DNA of 64,000 nt from Chlorella sorokiniana. Taxonomy: Eukaryota; Chlorophyta; Trebouxiophyceae; Chlorellales; Chlorellaceae. Below the pieces are notes generated by a model. The model was not told the DNA's origin. It made no database searches and saw only the letters and a list, made by a program, of their open reading frames with translations. The stretch lies in NCBI GenBank assembly GCA_025917655.1, contig CP084618.1, positions 930,001 to 994,000 on the forward strand. The letters run 5' to 3'. Below are positions 38,425-50,500 of the stretch, in pieces (position 1 is the stretch's first letter; every line of letters begins with the position of its first letter). A program made the position numbers and the translations under genes.

Positions 38425-41400
38425 TAAATATAACTGAACCAAACAAACACCGCTGCAGCAAGCTGTCCGCTGTGAGCGAGACGCTGGAGTCGTGGCTGAG
38501 CGTGCAGAGCATGTGGGTCTACATGGAGTCGGTGTTCGGCGGCGGCGACATCGTCAGGCAGCTGCCGCAGGAGGCCAAGCGCTTCGCCAACATCGACAAG
38601 AGCTTCATGAAGGTGCCGTGATGGGGGGGAGGGGATGGGGGCAGGGTTGACTGGCAGGGTGGGAAAGCGTGCGGAGCTTCTTTGAAGGGAGATCATTGAG
38701 AATGCGGCTCCAGCTCGACACAAGCACTCTGTCTGTGCCCAGCTCAAGCCCCGTTGGTCATCTGTCTCGGCCCCAACCCCTCACACACACACGCGCACCC
38801 CACCACCATCCCCCCTTCACACCCACTCACCCCTTCACACCCACTCAGCCACTCACCCTGCCACCCATCCATGCAACCGCCGTAGGTGGTGGCCCACGCC
38901 AGCGAGACGGTCAACGTGGTGGACACGTGCGTGGCGAGCGAGCTGATGCGCACCATGCTGCCGCACCTGCTGGAGCAGCTGGAGCAGACGCAGAAGTCGC
39001 TGTCGGCCTACCTGGGTGCGCCGGGTGGTGCCTGGTTTGCTTTCGGGTGCTGCTTCTGCTTGGAGCCCTTCTGCAGAGGCTGCTGCTTCTGAAGCCTGGC
39101 TGCTGCCCAAGGTTTGGCATGGTTGCAGCAGCCTGCTCTGCCTTTCGGAGAGAAATGGCAGCGGCAGCGGCAGCGGCACGATAAAGGTTGTTTGCGCGAT
39201 CCCAAGTGGCCTTCATCCAACATCCTGGCCCCGTCCAGCCCCTCTCCTTGCTTGGTCGCCTGGTTTCCCTCTCGCCTGTTTCACATCCCCCCCCCACCCA
39301 CCCACCCCACTCCACAACCCACACACACACACACACACACACAGCCCCTCCCCTTTCCACCCCACCCCACCCCCGCAGAGACCAAGCGCTCCGAGTTCCC
39401 CGCTTCTACTTCGTGTCAGACCCCACGCTGCTGGAGATCCTGTCCCTGGGCAGCGATCCGCCCGCTGTGGCCCCCACTTCCAGTCGGGCCTCTTCGACTC
39501 CCTCACCGCCGTCACCTTTGACAAGGTGGGTGGCGCGGGGCGCTTGCGCTTGCGCTTGCGCTTGCGCTGACAACGCGCAAGGGCAGCCGGCGGAGGCAGG
39601 CAGCAGGAGGCTGCGTGATCGGATCGGCGGAAAGCCGGCGGCTGCAGTGCATCACAACGGAGCTGCCGAGGCCGGGCTGATTGTCCTGGCTGAGGCTGTC
39701 CCGGCCCCAGTGCTGGTCTGCGGCTGTGCGGCAAGAAGGCTGCAGCAGTCCTTAGCACCCCTCCTCCGCCTGCCATGCAGGCCGACCGCACCCGCATGCT
39801 TGAGATGCACAGCCGGGAGGGCGAATGCGTGCCGTTTGAGGCGCCGGTGGAGGCGCGGGGCAACATTGAGGTCTGGCTGCAGAAGCTCGTGGAGGGGATG
39901 CAGGTGAGGCTGAGGAGGGGGCCGGGGTGGGAGGGTGGCTGCTTGGGTCAACTGGGTGGAGGGCAGGCAGGAGGGGCTACAGGCGGGGGGGGAGGAGAGG
40001 GGGATTAAGGCGGGTGGGCGGCTGCTTGTATCAACTGGGTGGGTGTCCGGGGGCAAGGGTGGGGGTCCGAGGGCCGCCTGGCCGCTCCCACAGGGGTCAG
40101 CAGAGCTGCTTGTTTTGCAGCAAAAGACATGCAGGCTTTTTCAGCATGCCTGCGTGCCCCAACGCATCACCACACCCCTCCCTTTCCCTCCCCTCACCGC
40201 CAGGCCACCGTCAAGGCTGTGATCAAGCGCGCGCACAAGGAGGTTTACGAGCAGGGCCTGGAGGAGTTTGTTTTTGGGCACCCGGCCCAGGTGGCCCTGC
40301 TGGGACTGCAGTTCCAGTGGACCGCCGACATGCAGGTGGGGGATGCGGCTGGGGTGCGGGAGGAGGGGCCCGGGGATGGAAAGCCTGGAGGGGTGGGGGC
40401 TCGGGGGACAGCCTGGCGGCAGCGCCTGCGGGCATTGGATCTGGGGCGGCGGGGCGGTGTGCCCGCTGGGCTTCCCGTTTCCCAGCCACTGAAGCCTGCC
40501 AGCACCGCCTCCTCATGCGCGCGCCCCCCCACACACACACACAACCCTGCCCCCCTCCCACCCCTCTCCCCCAGGCGGCCCTGCACGCCGCCAAGACCGA
40601 CAAGGCGGCGGTGGCGCGCGCCGCCAAGAAGGCGGACGCGCTGCTGCGCCAGCTGGTGGACGTCACGCTGCGCACCGACCTGACCCGCATCCAGCGCACC
40701 AACCTGGAGACGTGCATCACCGTGCACATCCACCAAAAGGAGGTGCGCGGCCTAACTTTTTTCTGTCATGTTCATTTCTGCCAGCAGTGTTGGGAGGGAG
40801 GAACGTGGGCCCAAGGGGGCGGCGGGGGCGGCCGCCTGTCATCGGCGGCTGGCCGTTGCCCACCCCCGCTCCCACCCACCACCACACCACACACATCGAT
40901 GTTTTTGTTAGTTTTGCTGCGCGCGCCCGGCCTGGTGCCCCTCCACTTCCACACCTGCCTCCTCCCCTCCCCGCAGGCCTCGGAGGACCTGGCGCGCAAG
41001 AAGGTGCGCGACCCCGCCAGCTTCGAGTGGCTCAAGCAGTGCCGCTTCGCGTGGCGGGAGGACCGCGACACCGTCGTCATCTCCATCTGCGACGTCGACT
41101 TCGAGTACAGCTACGAGTACCTGGGTGGGTGGGGGTGGGTGGCCGGGTGGCTGGGTGGGGGAGGCGGTCGTGTGGGAGGTGGTCGTGTGGGAGGTGGTCG
41201 TGTGTGAAGACAGGACGGACGGATCCAGGGGGTGTCTTGCCGCCTCCCGCCAGCCATGACACATGCAAGCGGACAGTGCGTTCGAACAGCCTCTGCCCCT
41301 CAGTTTGCTGCCTAGCAGCCGGCAATCGAGGAGGCTGCACGCCCGAGTGATGCAAGGCAGCGCGTCTGCGGGCGTGTGCCTCCCCGTCACCGCCGCGCCG

Positions 41401-44400
41401 CACGATCTTGCCTGCCTCTCCCCTGCCCCCTGCAGGCGTGAAGGAGCGACTGGTCATCACCCCCTCACCGACGTCTGCTACATCACCCTCTCACAGGCGC
41501 TGGGCATGTTCCTGGGCGGCGCCCGGCCGGCCCCGCAGGCACCGGCAAGACAGGTGCGTGGTGCTGCGGGGCTGCGGCAGGCTGCCGCTGCGACCTGCCG
41601 CTGCCGATCGAGCCGAAACTTGGCGCCCCGGTTTGGCTGGTGGTCACCGGGCATCCTGCCTCCACAGGCCTCCACGGTGGCCTCCCTTGGCCTCCCTCTC
41701 CTCCTTGTGCCCCCACTTGCCCCCCCCACACACGCCCCCCCACACCACACCTACACCCACTCTGCCACCCACACCACCACACACATGCAAACACCACACT
41801 ACATGTCACCCCCTCCCCCCACCCCCGCTGCCGCCCCGCGCAGAGACCACCAAGGACCTGGGCAACACGCTGGGCAAGTACGTCGTGGTGTTCAACTGCT
41901 CCGACCAGATGGACTACAAGGGGCTGGGCAAGATCTTCAAGGGCCTGGCCCAGTCGGGGCTGTGGTGCTGCCTGGACGAGTTCAACCGTGAGCCCCGCCG
42001 CAGCTTTCGCTAAAGCATCGGCCGCGGCAGCTTTTATTTTGGCGGCGGCTGCTGCTGCTGCCTTGGTGCTGAGTCTTTGTCTGGCTGTGTATGGAACGAT
42101 GCCGAGCGCCAGCCCGTCAACTGGCCCTCCCGCCCCGTCCGCGGCTCCGGCTCTTCCTGCGACCCGCCTCACCGTCCTGGGGCCCCGTCCGCGGCCGAGT
42201 TGTTGCAGCACGTGGCACGCTTGCACACAGATGCTCGCAATGCACGGGCTGGCCAACGCAGAGCCCAAGGGTGCACCCGGCTCGCCAGCGGTTGTGCCCC
42301 TGCCCACTCACGCCGCTCGCGCCCCCCCCACCCCCACCCATGGGCAGGCATCAACCTGGATGTGCTGTCGGTGTGCGCGCAGCAGATCCACTGCGTGCTG
42401 TCGGCCATCCGCGAGCGCAGGAAGAGCTTTGTGTTCACGGGTGGGTCGCCCGCTTGCATGATGACCGCAATAGGCTGCTCGCCGCCCGCAGCGTCGCCGG
42501 CACTTGCGTGTCGCTGAGCTGGAGGTCAGCAACGAGCTGGCAGCCGCCCGCTGCTGTGAGCGTGTGCTCTGCCGCCTGCAGACGGCACCACTGTGCCCCT
42601 GGACCCTCGCGTCGGCTTCTTCATCACCATGAACCCCGGCTACGCCGGCCGCCAGGAGCTGCCAGAGAACCTGAAGGCACGCAGGCCGCGTTTTTGTCCT
42701 ACACAACATGATTGTCTTTGTTGTGGGCCGGCAAGGGTGGAGGAGCCCTTGCTGGGGGCCTGGGACAGCTAAACCACCGCCACGCTTTATGCGGCACACG
42801 GTGGCCGCTGGGCTTCCCCACTGCCGCTGCGATCCCCCAGCTGGCCGTGTGCCCCCTCCCCCTCTGCTCCCTCCCTTGCTTCCCCGTCTCGCTCCGCCGC
42901 TCCTGCAAACTCGCTCCCCAACTCGCTTCCCCCGTGCCTCTGCCCCCCCGGAGCAGGCCCTGTTCCGCGGCGTGACCATGATGGTCCCCAACCGCCAGAT
43001 CATCATGAAGGTGAAGCTGGCGGCGTGCGGCTACCAGGACAACGACGCGCTCTCCAAGAAGTTCTTCGTGCTGTACGGCCTCTGCGAGCAGCAGCTGTCC
43101 AAGCAGGCGAGCTGGCGGCCGCAGCTTCCTGGATCCACAGCTGCGCCCCTGCAATCGCGGCTGCATTTCCCGGACAGACGCTGCCGCGGCTGCTGTTTTG
43201 ACACCGGTGTCGGACGCCATGTGCGGCTCCCGGCGTGTGCATTGCGCTCGTGCGCTCGAATGCAAAGCCTGCCCTAACCCTGGCTCCCGACCCCTCTTGC
43301 CGCCGCTCCTGTTCCCCCTGCAGCCACACTACGACTTTGGCCTGCGCAACATCCTGTCGGTGCTGCGCACTGCGGGCGCCTCAAGCGCGCCAACCCCGAC
43401 AAGTGAGGGCCGCCCCCGCTGCCGGGCCTGCCACGGTCACAGCTCCTTCGACCCACGGCGCTTCCCATCTGCTTATTTTCGGCTGCGTGGCTCTGCCCAT
43501 CGGTGACGCCACCCCCTCCAGTGGCTCCAATGCGCAAACTCATCCCCGCGCTGTCGATGCTGCTGTTTACAGGCCCGAGGCGGTGCTGATGATGCGCACG
43601 CTGCGGGACATGAACATGAGCAAGTTTGTGGCGGAGGACGTGCCGCTCTTCCTGGCCCTGCTGGACGACCTGTTCCCGGGCACCAAGGCGGAGCGCTCGC
43701 ACTTCCCCAAGGTGGTGGCGGCCCTGGAGAAGGTGGGTGGGTGTGTGAAAGAGTGTGTGTGTGTGTGGTGGTGGGGGTGGGGTGGGGGGGGGGTGGAAGG
43801 GTGGCGCTGCCATGCTTCCGAGGAATACAATGAGCGGGGAATGCGAAGCAGAGAGAAGGAGCATGACCGAGAGTCCGTCTTCTTGCGAATCACGGAGCGG
43901 GCTAACACCTGGGTGTGGCCACACCCTGTGCAGGTGGTGGAGGAGCGGGACCTGCAGAAGCACCCCAGCTGGCTGCGCAAGGCGATGGAGCTGTACGAAA
44001 CGTACCTGGTGCGCTGGGCACGCTGTGGTCGGAAGCGCGCACGCTGCGCACGCTGCGGTCCTGCCTGGGCAGCACGCCGCCTGCTGCATGTTCTGCCCAC
44101 CAGTACCACCCCTGTGCATGTGGAATGCTGTTGCTGGCCTGTCCCGTTTACCGCAGCCACACCAGCTCCTCACACATTGCGCCGGCCCCCTGTCGTAACC
44201 TTCCCCTTCCTTCACACACACTTCCGCCCCCGTCCTCGGCCCCCTCCACCGCACTCCCCCACATCGCCGCCACCACACTTGCACACATACCTAACTCCCC
44301 AAGCTCCCCACACACCTTACCCGCCCCCCAATGAAAAGGTGCGCCACGGCATCATGGTGGTGGGCCCCGCTGGCTCGGGCAAGACCCAGCTGATAGAGTG

Positions 44401-44527
44401 CCTGGCAGCGGCGCTGACCGAGCTGGGCACGCGGCACGCCATCTGGCGCATGAACCCCAAGGCCATCACCGTGCCCCAGATATTTGGGCGGCTGGACGCG
44501 GCCACGGGTGGGTCTGCGGGGCGCGCA

Positions 44528-44559
<32 letters not shown>

Positions 44560-47500
44560 GTGGGGGGGGATGAGGGGCACACGAAGGTGGCTGCAGCAGC
44601 AACCGCGGCAGGAGCCATCAACGGGCAGATGTTGCAGAAGCCGTCACTGCAACAGCAGCAGCAGCTGCCGCCTGGGCACGAAGCGTCGGCGGTGGCGGCA
44701 GCTGTGGTGGCGGCAGCGGCAGCGGAAGCAGCTGCGGCTCTCTCCTCCCTCTCCTGCCCCCTTCCCTGCCTGGCACGCCTCCGATTGCTGTCATTCTTTC
44801 TTGTCTGCCATGCACCTCTGATATGCTCTCCCTCCTTCCCGTTTGCCGCGCGCAGGCGACTGGACCGACGGCGTGTTCTCGGTGCTTTGGAGGCGCGCCG
44901 CCAAGGCCAACAAGAACCAGCACACCTGGATAGTCATGGATGGCCCGGTGGACGCCATCTGGATCGAGAACTGCAACACCGTGCTGGTGAGCCACAGGGC
45001 TGGGTGGAAACGGTGCTGGTGAGCCACGCGGCTGGGCGGAGGGACGGGAGGAGGGGGCCGCAGCCCGGCCCCCGTTGCGTCGCGTCGGCCGGGGCTGCCT
45101 GGTCGCGCTGCCGTCACGCGTTTGCGCGCCCGCACGCCTTCCCGTCTCCGTCCATCGCACACGCCCATGCACACCCCATCCTCCCACCCTCTTTCTCCCT
45201 GCCCCTCCCCCATGCACACCCCATCCTCCCCCCCATCCCTCCCCCTCTAAGGACAATAAGGTGCTGACGCTCTTTCTCTCTGCCCCCCCCCCCGCCCCAC
45301 CGCTCCCCTCCCAGGATGACAACAAGGTGCTGACGCTGGCCAGCGGCGACCGCATCCAGATGACGCCCCAGATGCGGGCGCTGTTCGAGGCGGAGGACCT
45401 GCGCAGCGCGTCCCCGCAACCGTGTCCCGCGCCGGTGCGCCGCGCGGCTGCCTCGGCCGCGTGGGCAGAGTGGGGGGCCGGGCGGCAGGCGCTGGCGGCG
45501 GGTGGCCTTTGGGGGTCCTTTGGACCTCTCCCGCCTCTCCCTCCTCCCCCTCTCCCCCTGCACCCACCCTCCCCACCATCTTCAGACAGGCAGCCTCTGA
45601 AACACGTGCCCCGTCCGCACACCCTCGCACCTTTCCTGCCCCCACCCCCACCCCCACCCCACCCCCACACACACCCACTCAGGCATCATCTACGTGTCCA
45701 GCTCCGAGCTGGGCTGGGAGCCGGTGGTCGCCTCCTGGCTGGGCGGCCGCACGGAGCGGGAGGCCGCCGCGCTGCGCCCTGCTTCGACAAGTACGTGGCG
45801 CCCCTGCTGGAGTTCGTGCGGTGAGCGCTTGGGGCGGCGGCGGCGGTGTGTGTGTGTGTGTGTGTGTGTGTGGTGGCGGCGGTGGGCGGGAGCGGATTGG
45901 GTGGGCCTGTGCGTGTGTGGGGTGGGGTAAGGGGTGGGGGCGGGGGGCAATCAAAATCAGCAAGCCTGGGAAATAGGTGACGGCCGTTGCTGGCGCAGCC
46001 AGTCCCCGGCCTGCACATGGGGCGGCCCAGGGCCGATGAGCTGGGGGCTCAAGGCTCGAGCCTGCCTCTCCCTCTTTGCCACGCCCGCTGCGCAGCGTGG
46101 AGCTGCGCCCGTGATGCACAACGAGCAGGTATGCCAGGTCAGCACGCTGCTCACGCTGCTGTCGGGCGTGCTGGCGGCGGCGGCGGGCGGCGGCGCCAGC
46201 GGCGCCAGCGGCGCCGGCCCCCGAGCTCCAGCTCGGCGCAGCAGCTGGCCCCCGACCACTGCGAGCGCCTCTTCCTCTTCTGCCTCACCTGGTCCCTGGG
46301 CGGGCTGCTGGACGGCAAAGACCGCGCGCTGTTCGACGCCAAGCTGCGCACGCTGACCGACCAGGCGCCGGAGCCGGTGCGGCGGCCGCCGGGCGGGGGA
46401 TTGCCTTGGAGGCCGGGGGGGAGGGGCCAGCCGACTCGCCTTCCGGTTTCGTGCACCGCCCTCACTCTTGGCGGCCGCTCGGCCGGGTGCAAGGAAAGTT
46501 TGCCCTTGTTAGGCCTCAGCTGCAAGCATGGAGCTGTTGCTCCCACAGCTGTCGCTGACAGCAGCCCCTGTTACCAGCCTGCCTGCGGCGGCCCCCCGCC
46601 CTCCCCTGCTTGCCGGCGCCAGGTGGCGCCGGGCGACACCCTGTACGAGTTCTTGGTCGACGAGCGCAGCGGGCGGTGGCGGCACTGGCGGGAACGCATC
46701 CCTGACTGGCGCTACCCCTCCCAGCTGGAGCGCCCCAAGTACGCGCAGCTGGTCATCCCCACCCTGGACTCGGTGCGCTACGAGCACCTGCTGTCCCTGG
46801 TGCACTCGCAGGGCAAGGCCACGCTGGTGAGGGGGCGGGGGTTGGGGTGGGGGTGGGGGTGGTTGGCGGGTGGGCGCATTAAGGGAAGTGGTGGGTGGGG
46901 AGGGCCGGCAGCGTGAGCGTGTCGGCGTCTCCGCTATGTGGGTGGGGACTCCTTGCAGGCGCTTCCCTGCGCCCGCCGATCGCTTGGGCTGCCCTGGATG
47001 TCGGCGCTGCCTGCCTGCCGCTCATGCCCATAACGACTGTGCGAATCACACCGGTTGGCTCGCCCTCGACCCTTGACGCAGCTGGTGGGGGCCCGGCACC
47101 GCCAAGACCGCCACGGTGCAGCAGTGGCTGTCCCGCTTCCCGCGCGACGACCACTCCTCCAAGACCATCAACTTCTCTTATCTCACCACCCCCGGCATCT
47201 TCCAGCAGGCGCTGGAGGTGCGGCTGGCGTGCCGCTGCGGGGCGCACAGTGGGAGGGGTGGGGGGGCGCGCGTGCGTTAGCGCGGTGGCTGCGGCGGCTG
47301 AGCGATGTGACGCCAAAGCACACAGACGCGCTGCAGCTGATCTGCGCGCTTGGCCACATGAGCTGCTCACAGAATGGCATGCATGCGTCCCCCCCTCTCT
47401 CCCCCACCACCACCCCACACACACACCCACCCACCCACCCACACACACACACACACACATACACCACCCCCACCCCCACCGCTGTGCAGGGCTCAGTGGA

Positions 47501-50500
47501 GAAGCGGCAGGGCCGCACCTACGGCCCCCCAGCGGCCGCACCCTCACCGTCTTCATCGACGACCTCTCCATGCCCGCCGTCAACGAGTGGGGCGACCAGG
47601 TGGGCGGGCGGCGGCACAACACAGCGCAAGGAGGGTGGTGGTCGGGTCGGGTGCGACAACCGCCGGCGAAATTAGCACCCTCAGAACCTTGCACGTGAGC
47701 CCCCCTGCCCCCGCCCCCTCCCCCAGGTAACCAATGAGCTGGTGCGCCAGCTGCTGGAGCAGGCGGGCTTCTACTCTCTGGAGAAGCCCATCGGCGACAT
47801 GAAGACGGTGGTGGACACGCGGTGGGTGGGGCCCGGAGCGGCTGTGGCTGCGACGATCGCACCCGGCTGCCTGTTGCCGCCTGTCCTGACCTAGGGTTGC
47901 TGCTTCCTGTTCTTACGTTTGTCATGCCCGGCAGGGCAAGGACACAGCGGCTGGGCCAACCAGCGCAAAAGCTCGTGCCATGATGCCGTGCCGCCTTGTT
48001 GCTGGGCAGGCAAGGGTGCACGCGTGGCTTTTGCAACCTCACCGCTGCTCCGCTGCCCCCACGCAGCTTTGTGGCGGCGATGGGCACGCCCGGCGCCGGC
48101 CGCAACGACATCCCCAACCGCTTGAAGCGCCAGTTTGCAATCTTCCACGTGCTGCCCCCCTCCCCCGCCGCCATCAACGGCGTGTTTGGCACGCTCATGG
48201 CCGGACGGTTTGACGAGGCCACCTTCAGCCCCGAGGTGGACGCCGCTGCGGCGGGCTGCCGGCGGCAGCGGCTGAAAGCTGCGGCAGAGGCCCCTGCACG
48301 CTGCCCGCCCGGCCGCCGCCGCGTGCTGTCTTGTTGTCACCTTGCCATCTCCCGCGCATTGCTTACCTTGGCTTCTGCCGGTACCCTTCCCAGAGCTTCC
48401 CCCTTTTCAATCTGACAGTTTTGCTTTCCTTGCCAACTGTGTTTGCCTCCTGCTTCCAGGTGGCGTCCATGGCGCGGCGGCTGGTGCCGCTGACGATGGA
48501 GCTGTGGGGGCGGGTGCAGGCGCGCATGCTGCCCACCCCCGCCAAGTTTCACTACCTCTTCAACCTGCGCGACCTGTCCAAGGTTGGTGAGGGACACCGC
48601 GCAGCACAGCACGCCGTTCCCCAGGGACAGCAGCTTGCTGGTGCCAACGTTGGAGCGGAAGGGGAGCGCCCCGGGAGGCCGGCAGCGGGGGCAGAAGGGA
48701 GACACATCTTCGGACCTAGGTGGCCAGCCACGCTTGACGGAGCAGCGCGCCGGAAACTGGGCCCTTCCAGGGGGTTGCAGCAGAGTGGGGTGTGCACCGA
48801 GCGACTCGGTGCGTGCCTCCTCGTGCGCCTCCCCGTGCCCGCAGGTCTTCCAAGGCGTCATCCTGGCACAGCGCGACCGCTTCGCTACGCCCGCCCTCGG
48901 TGCCTCACTGCCGCCCTTCGGCGGCCGCGTGACCTCCCCCGAGGGCTACCTGCTGGCGCTCTGGTGCCACGAGTGCCAGCGCGTGTTTGCCGACAAGCTG
49001 GTGTGCCTGGAGGACAAAGCGTGGGTGGGGGCCGCCGTCGCCGACCTCGCCAAGCAGGTGCGCACGCACGCGTGTCTTCCGCTGCGTGTAATTGGTTGGG
49101 GCTTGAAAGCTGCGCATCTCTTCGCGGTCTTGCCACCCGCGCCTTGGAGCACCATTGAAAGCCCGTTTGCGCTCTTGAGCAAGCGGGAAAGAGAGGCGGA
49201 GATAGCTGCCGGTCTGGCGCAGCCTGCAGGCCTCTGACAGACTGCTGCCCGTCCTCCGCTCCTCCCTCTCCCCTGCACTTACCCTGTAGGCGTTTGGGCC
49301 CTCGCTGGCCGACCAAGTCTCCGAGCCGCTGCTGTTTGTCGACTACCTTCGGGAGCCGAAGCGAGACGAAGCCACCGGGGAGGTGGTGGAGGCGCGGCCA
49401 AGGTGCCGCCCGCCGCCCGCTGCCTGCCGCCTGGTCCTTTGCAACGAGGAAGGCTGCACTGCAGCTGGTGTCAAATGCTACGTACTGCAGGGCAGTCCCG
49501 GCATCGCCGCTGCTGCCCCGCCCGATGGCCAGAGCAATTTTCCCGCTGGCTGCCACCATCGCCCGCCTCCTGCCTGCTGACTGCCTGCCTCTCCCCACAT
49601 CGGCTTCCCGCAGCTGCTACGAGGCCGTGCCTGGGGGCGTGGAGGAGGTGAAGCGGCGTGTGGAGGAGTTCATGGCCAAGCACAACGAAAACAGCCGCAG
49701 CCTGCCGCTGGAGCTGGTGCTGTTCAAGGGTGCGCCGCCGCCGCCGCGCCGCTCCGCTTCCTTTCTTCTAGCCAGTGTTCTACGGGACTGGGGGCATGCT
49801 GGTGTTGGTTGGCGGGCATGAGAGCAGCCATACACCGGTGCCTTGCCCATGCAACTCGATTCCCCTTCACAAGAATGAAGAAGCAGATGCCGAAAGATGC
49901 GCCGACGACCCTTGCCCCCCCACCCCCACCCCACCCCCACACACACCACTTTGCCCCCTGCCGCTCCGCTGCGCAGACGCGCTGGACCACGTCGTGCGCC
50001 TGTCGCGCCTGCTGTGCATGGAGCGCGGCAGCGCTGCTGGTGGGGGTGGGCGGGTCGGGCAAGCAGTCGCTGGCGCGGCTGGCGGCGCACATCGCGGGGG
50101 CCTATACCTTCCAGATCACCATCACCAAGCAGTACTCTGTGGTCAACCTGCTGGAAGACATCCGGGTGGGTGGGTGGGCGGGTGGGTGGGCGGGTGGGTT
50201 TTGCAGGCAGCGACCTACTAGAGGGTGTTTAGGTGGCGCTGAGCTGGCATCGCTGACGCGGCAAGGGGTGCTGCCAATCTGTGCATGCGATGCCCGGGGC
50301 AAGGCTGCCTCGCGAGGCGGTCGCTAATCACCCTGGCCAGCACAATGCAGCGGGGGTGCACCGGCAGCAGGGGTGAGGGCCGGCACGCGGCCCCGCTGAG
50401 CGCGCTGCCGCCGTCCCGCCCGACTGTACTGCAGGGCCTGTACAAGATTGCGGGCGTGAAGGGCCAGCCCGTGTGCTTCATCTTCAGCGATTCAGACGTG

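Larger units (their letters stand above)
34280..41124 (+). other. Dynein gamma HC: linker (DHC_N2), exons 22-37
   Basis: The linker is the mechanical lever that swings over the AAA ring. Exons: 34280-34382, 34794-34908, 35444-35599, 35768-35889, 36132-36222, 36700-36845, 37150-37251, 37690-37828, 38072-38188, 38459-38612, 38886-39015, 39379-39524, 39781-39903, 40204-40335, 40575-40742 and 40977-41124. Hallmarks are [14 protein letters not shown] (exon 25), [14 protein letters not shown] (exon 30), [13 protein letters not shown] and [15 protein letters not shown] (exon 31), and [10 protein letters not shown] (exon 37). Exon 33 needs one C restored twice, near 39,400 and 39,477, to read [17 protein letters not shown] and the following HFQSGLFDS. 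Confidence 0.92.
44339..46376 (+). other. Dynein gamma HC: AAA2, exons 46-50
   Basis: Exons: 44339-44507, 44856-44986, 45315-45434, 45683-45820 and 46095-46376. Walker A is GPAGSGKTQ (44362-44388). Walker B is IVMDGPVD, followed by [13 protein letters not shown], where Cys replaces the usual Leu. [11 protein letters not shown] at the end of exon 48 and the start of exon 49 requires one C restored near 45,414. Further single C losses are inferred near 45,778 (exon 49) and near 46,109 and 46,217 (exon 50). The exon 48 acceptor follows a duplicated-looking GACAATAAGGTGCTGACGCT copy at 45,250-45,270, inside the intron, which resembles its first codons. Confidence 0.92.
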
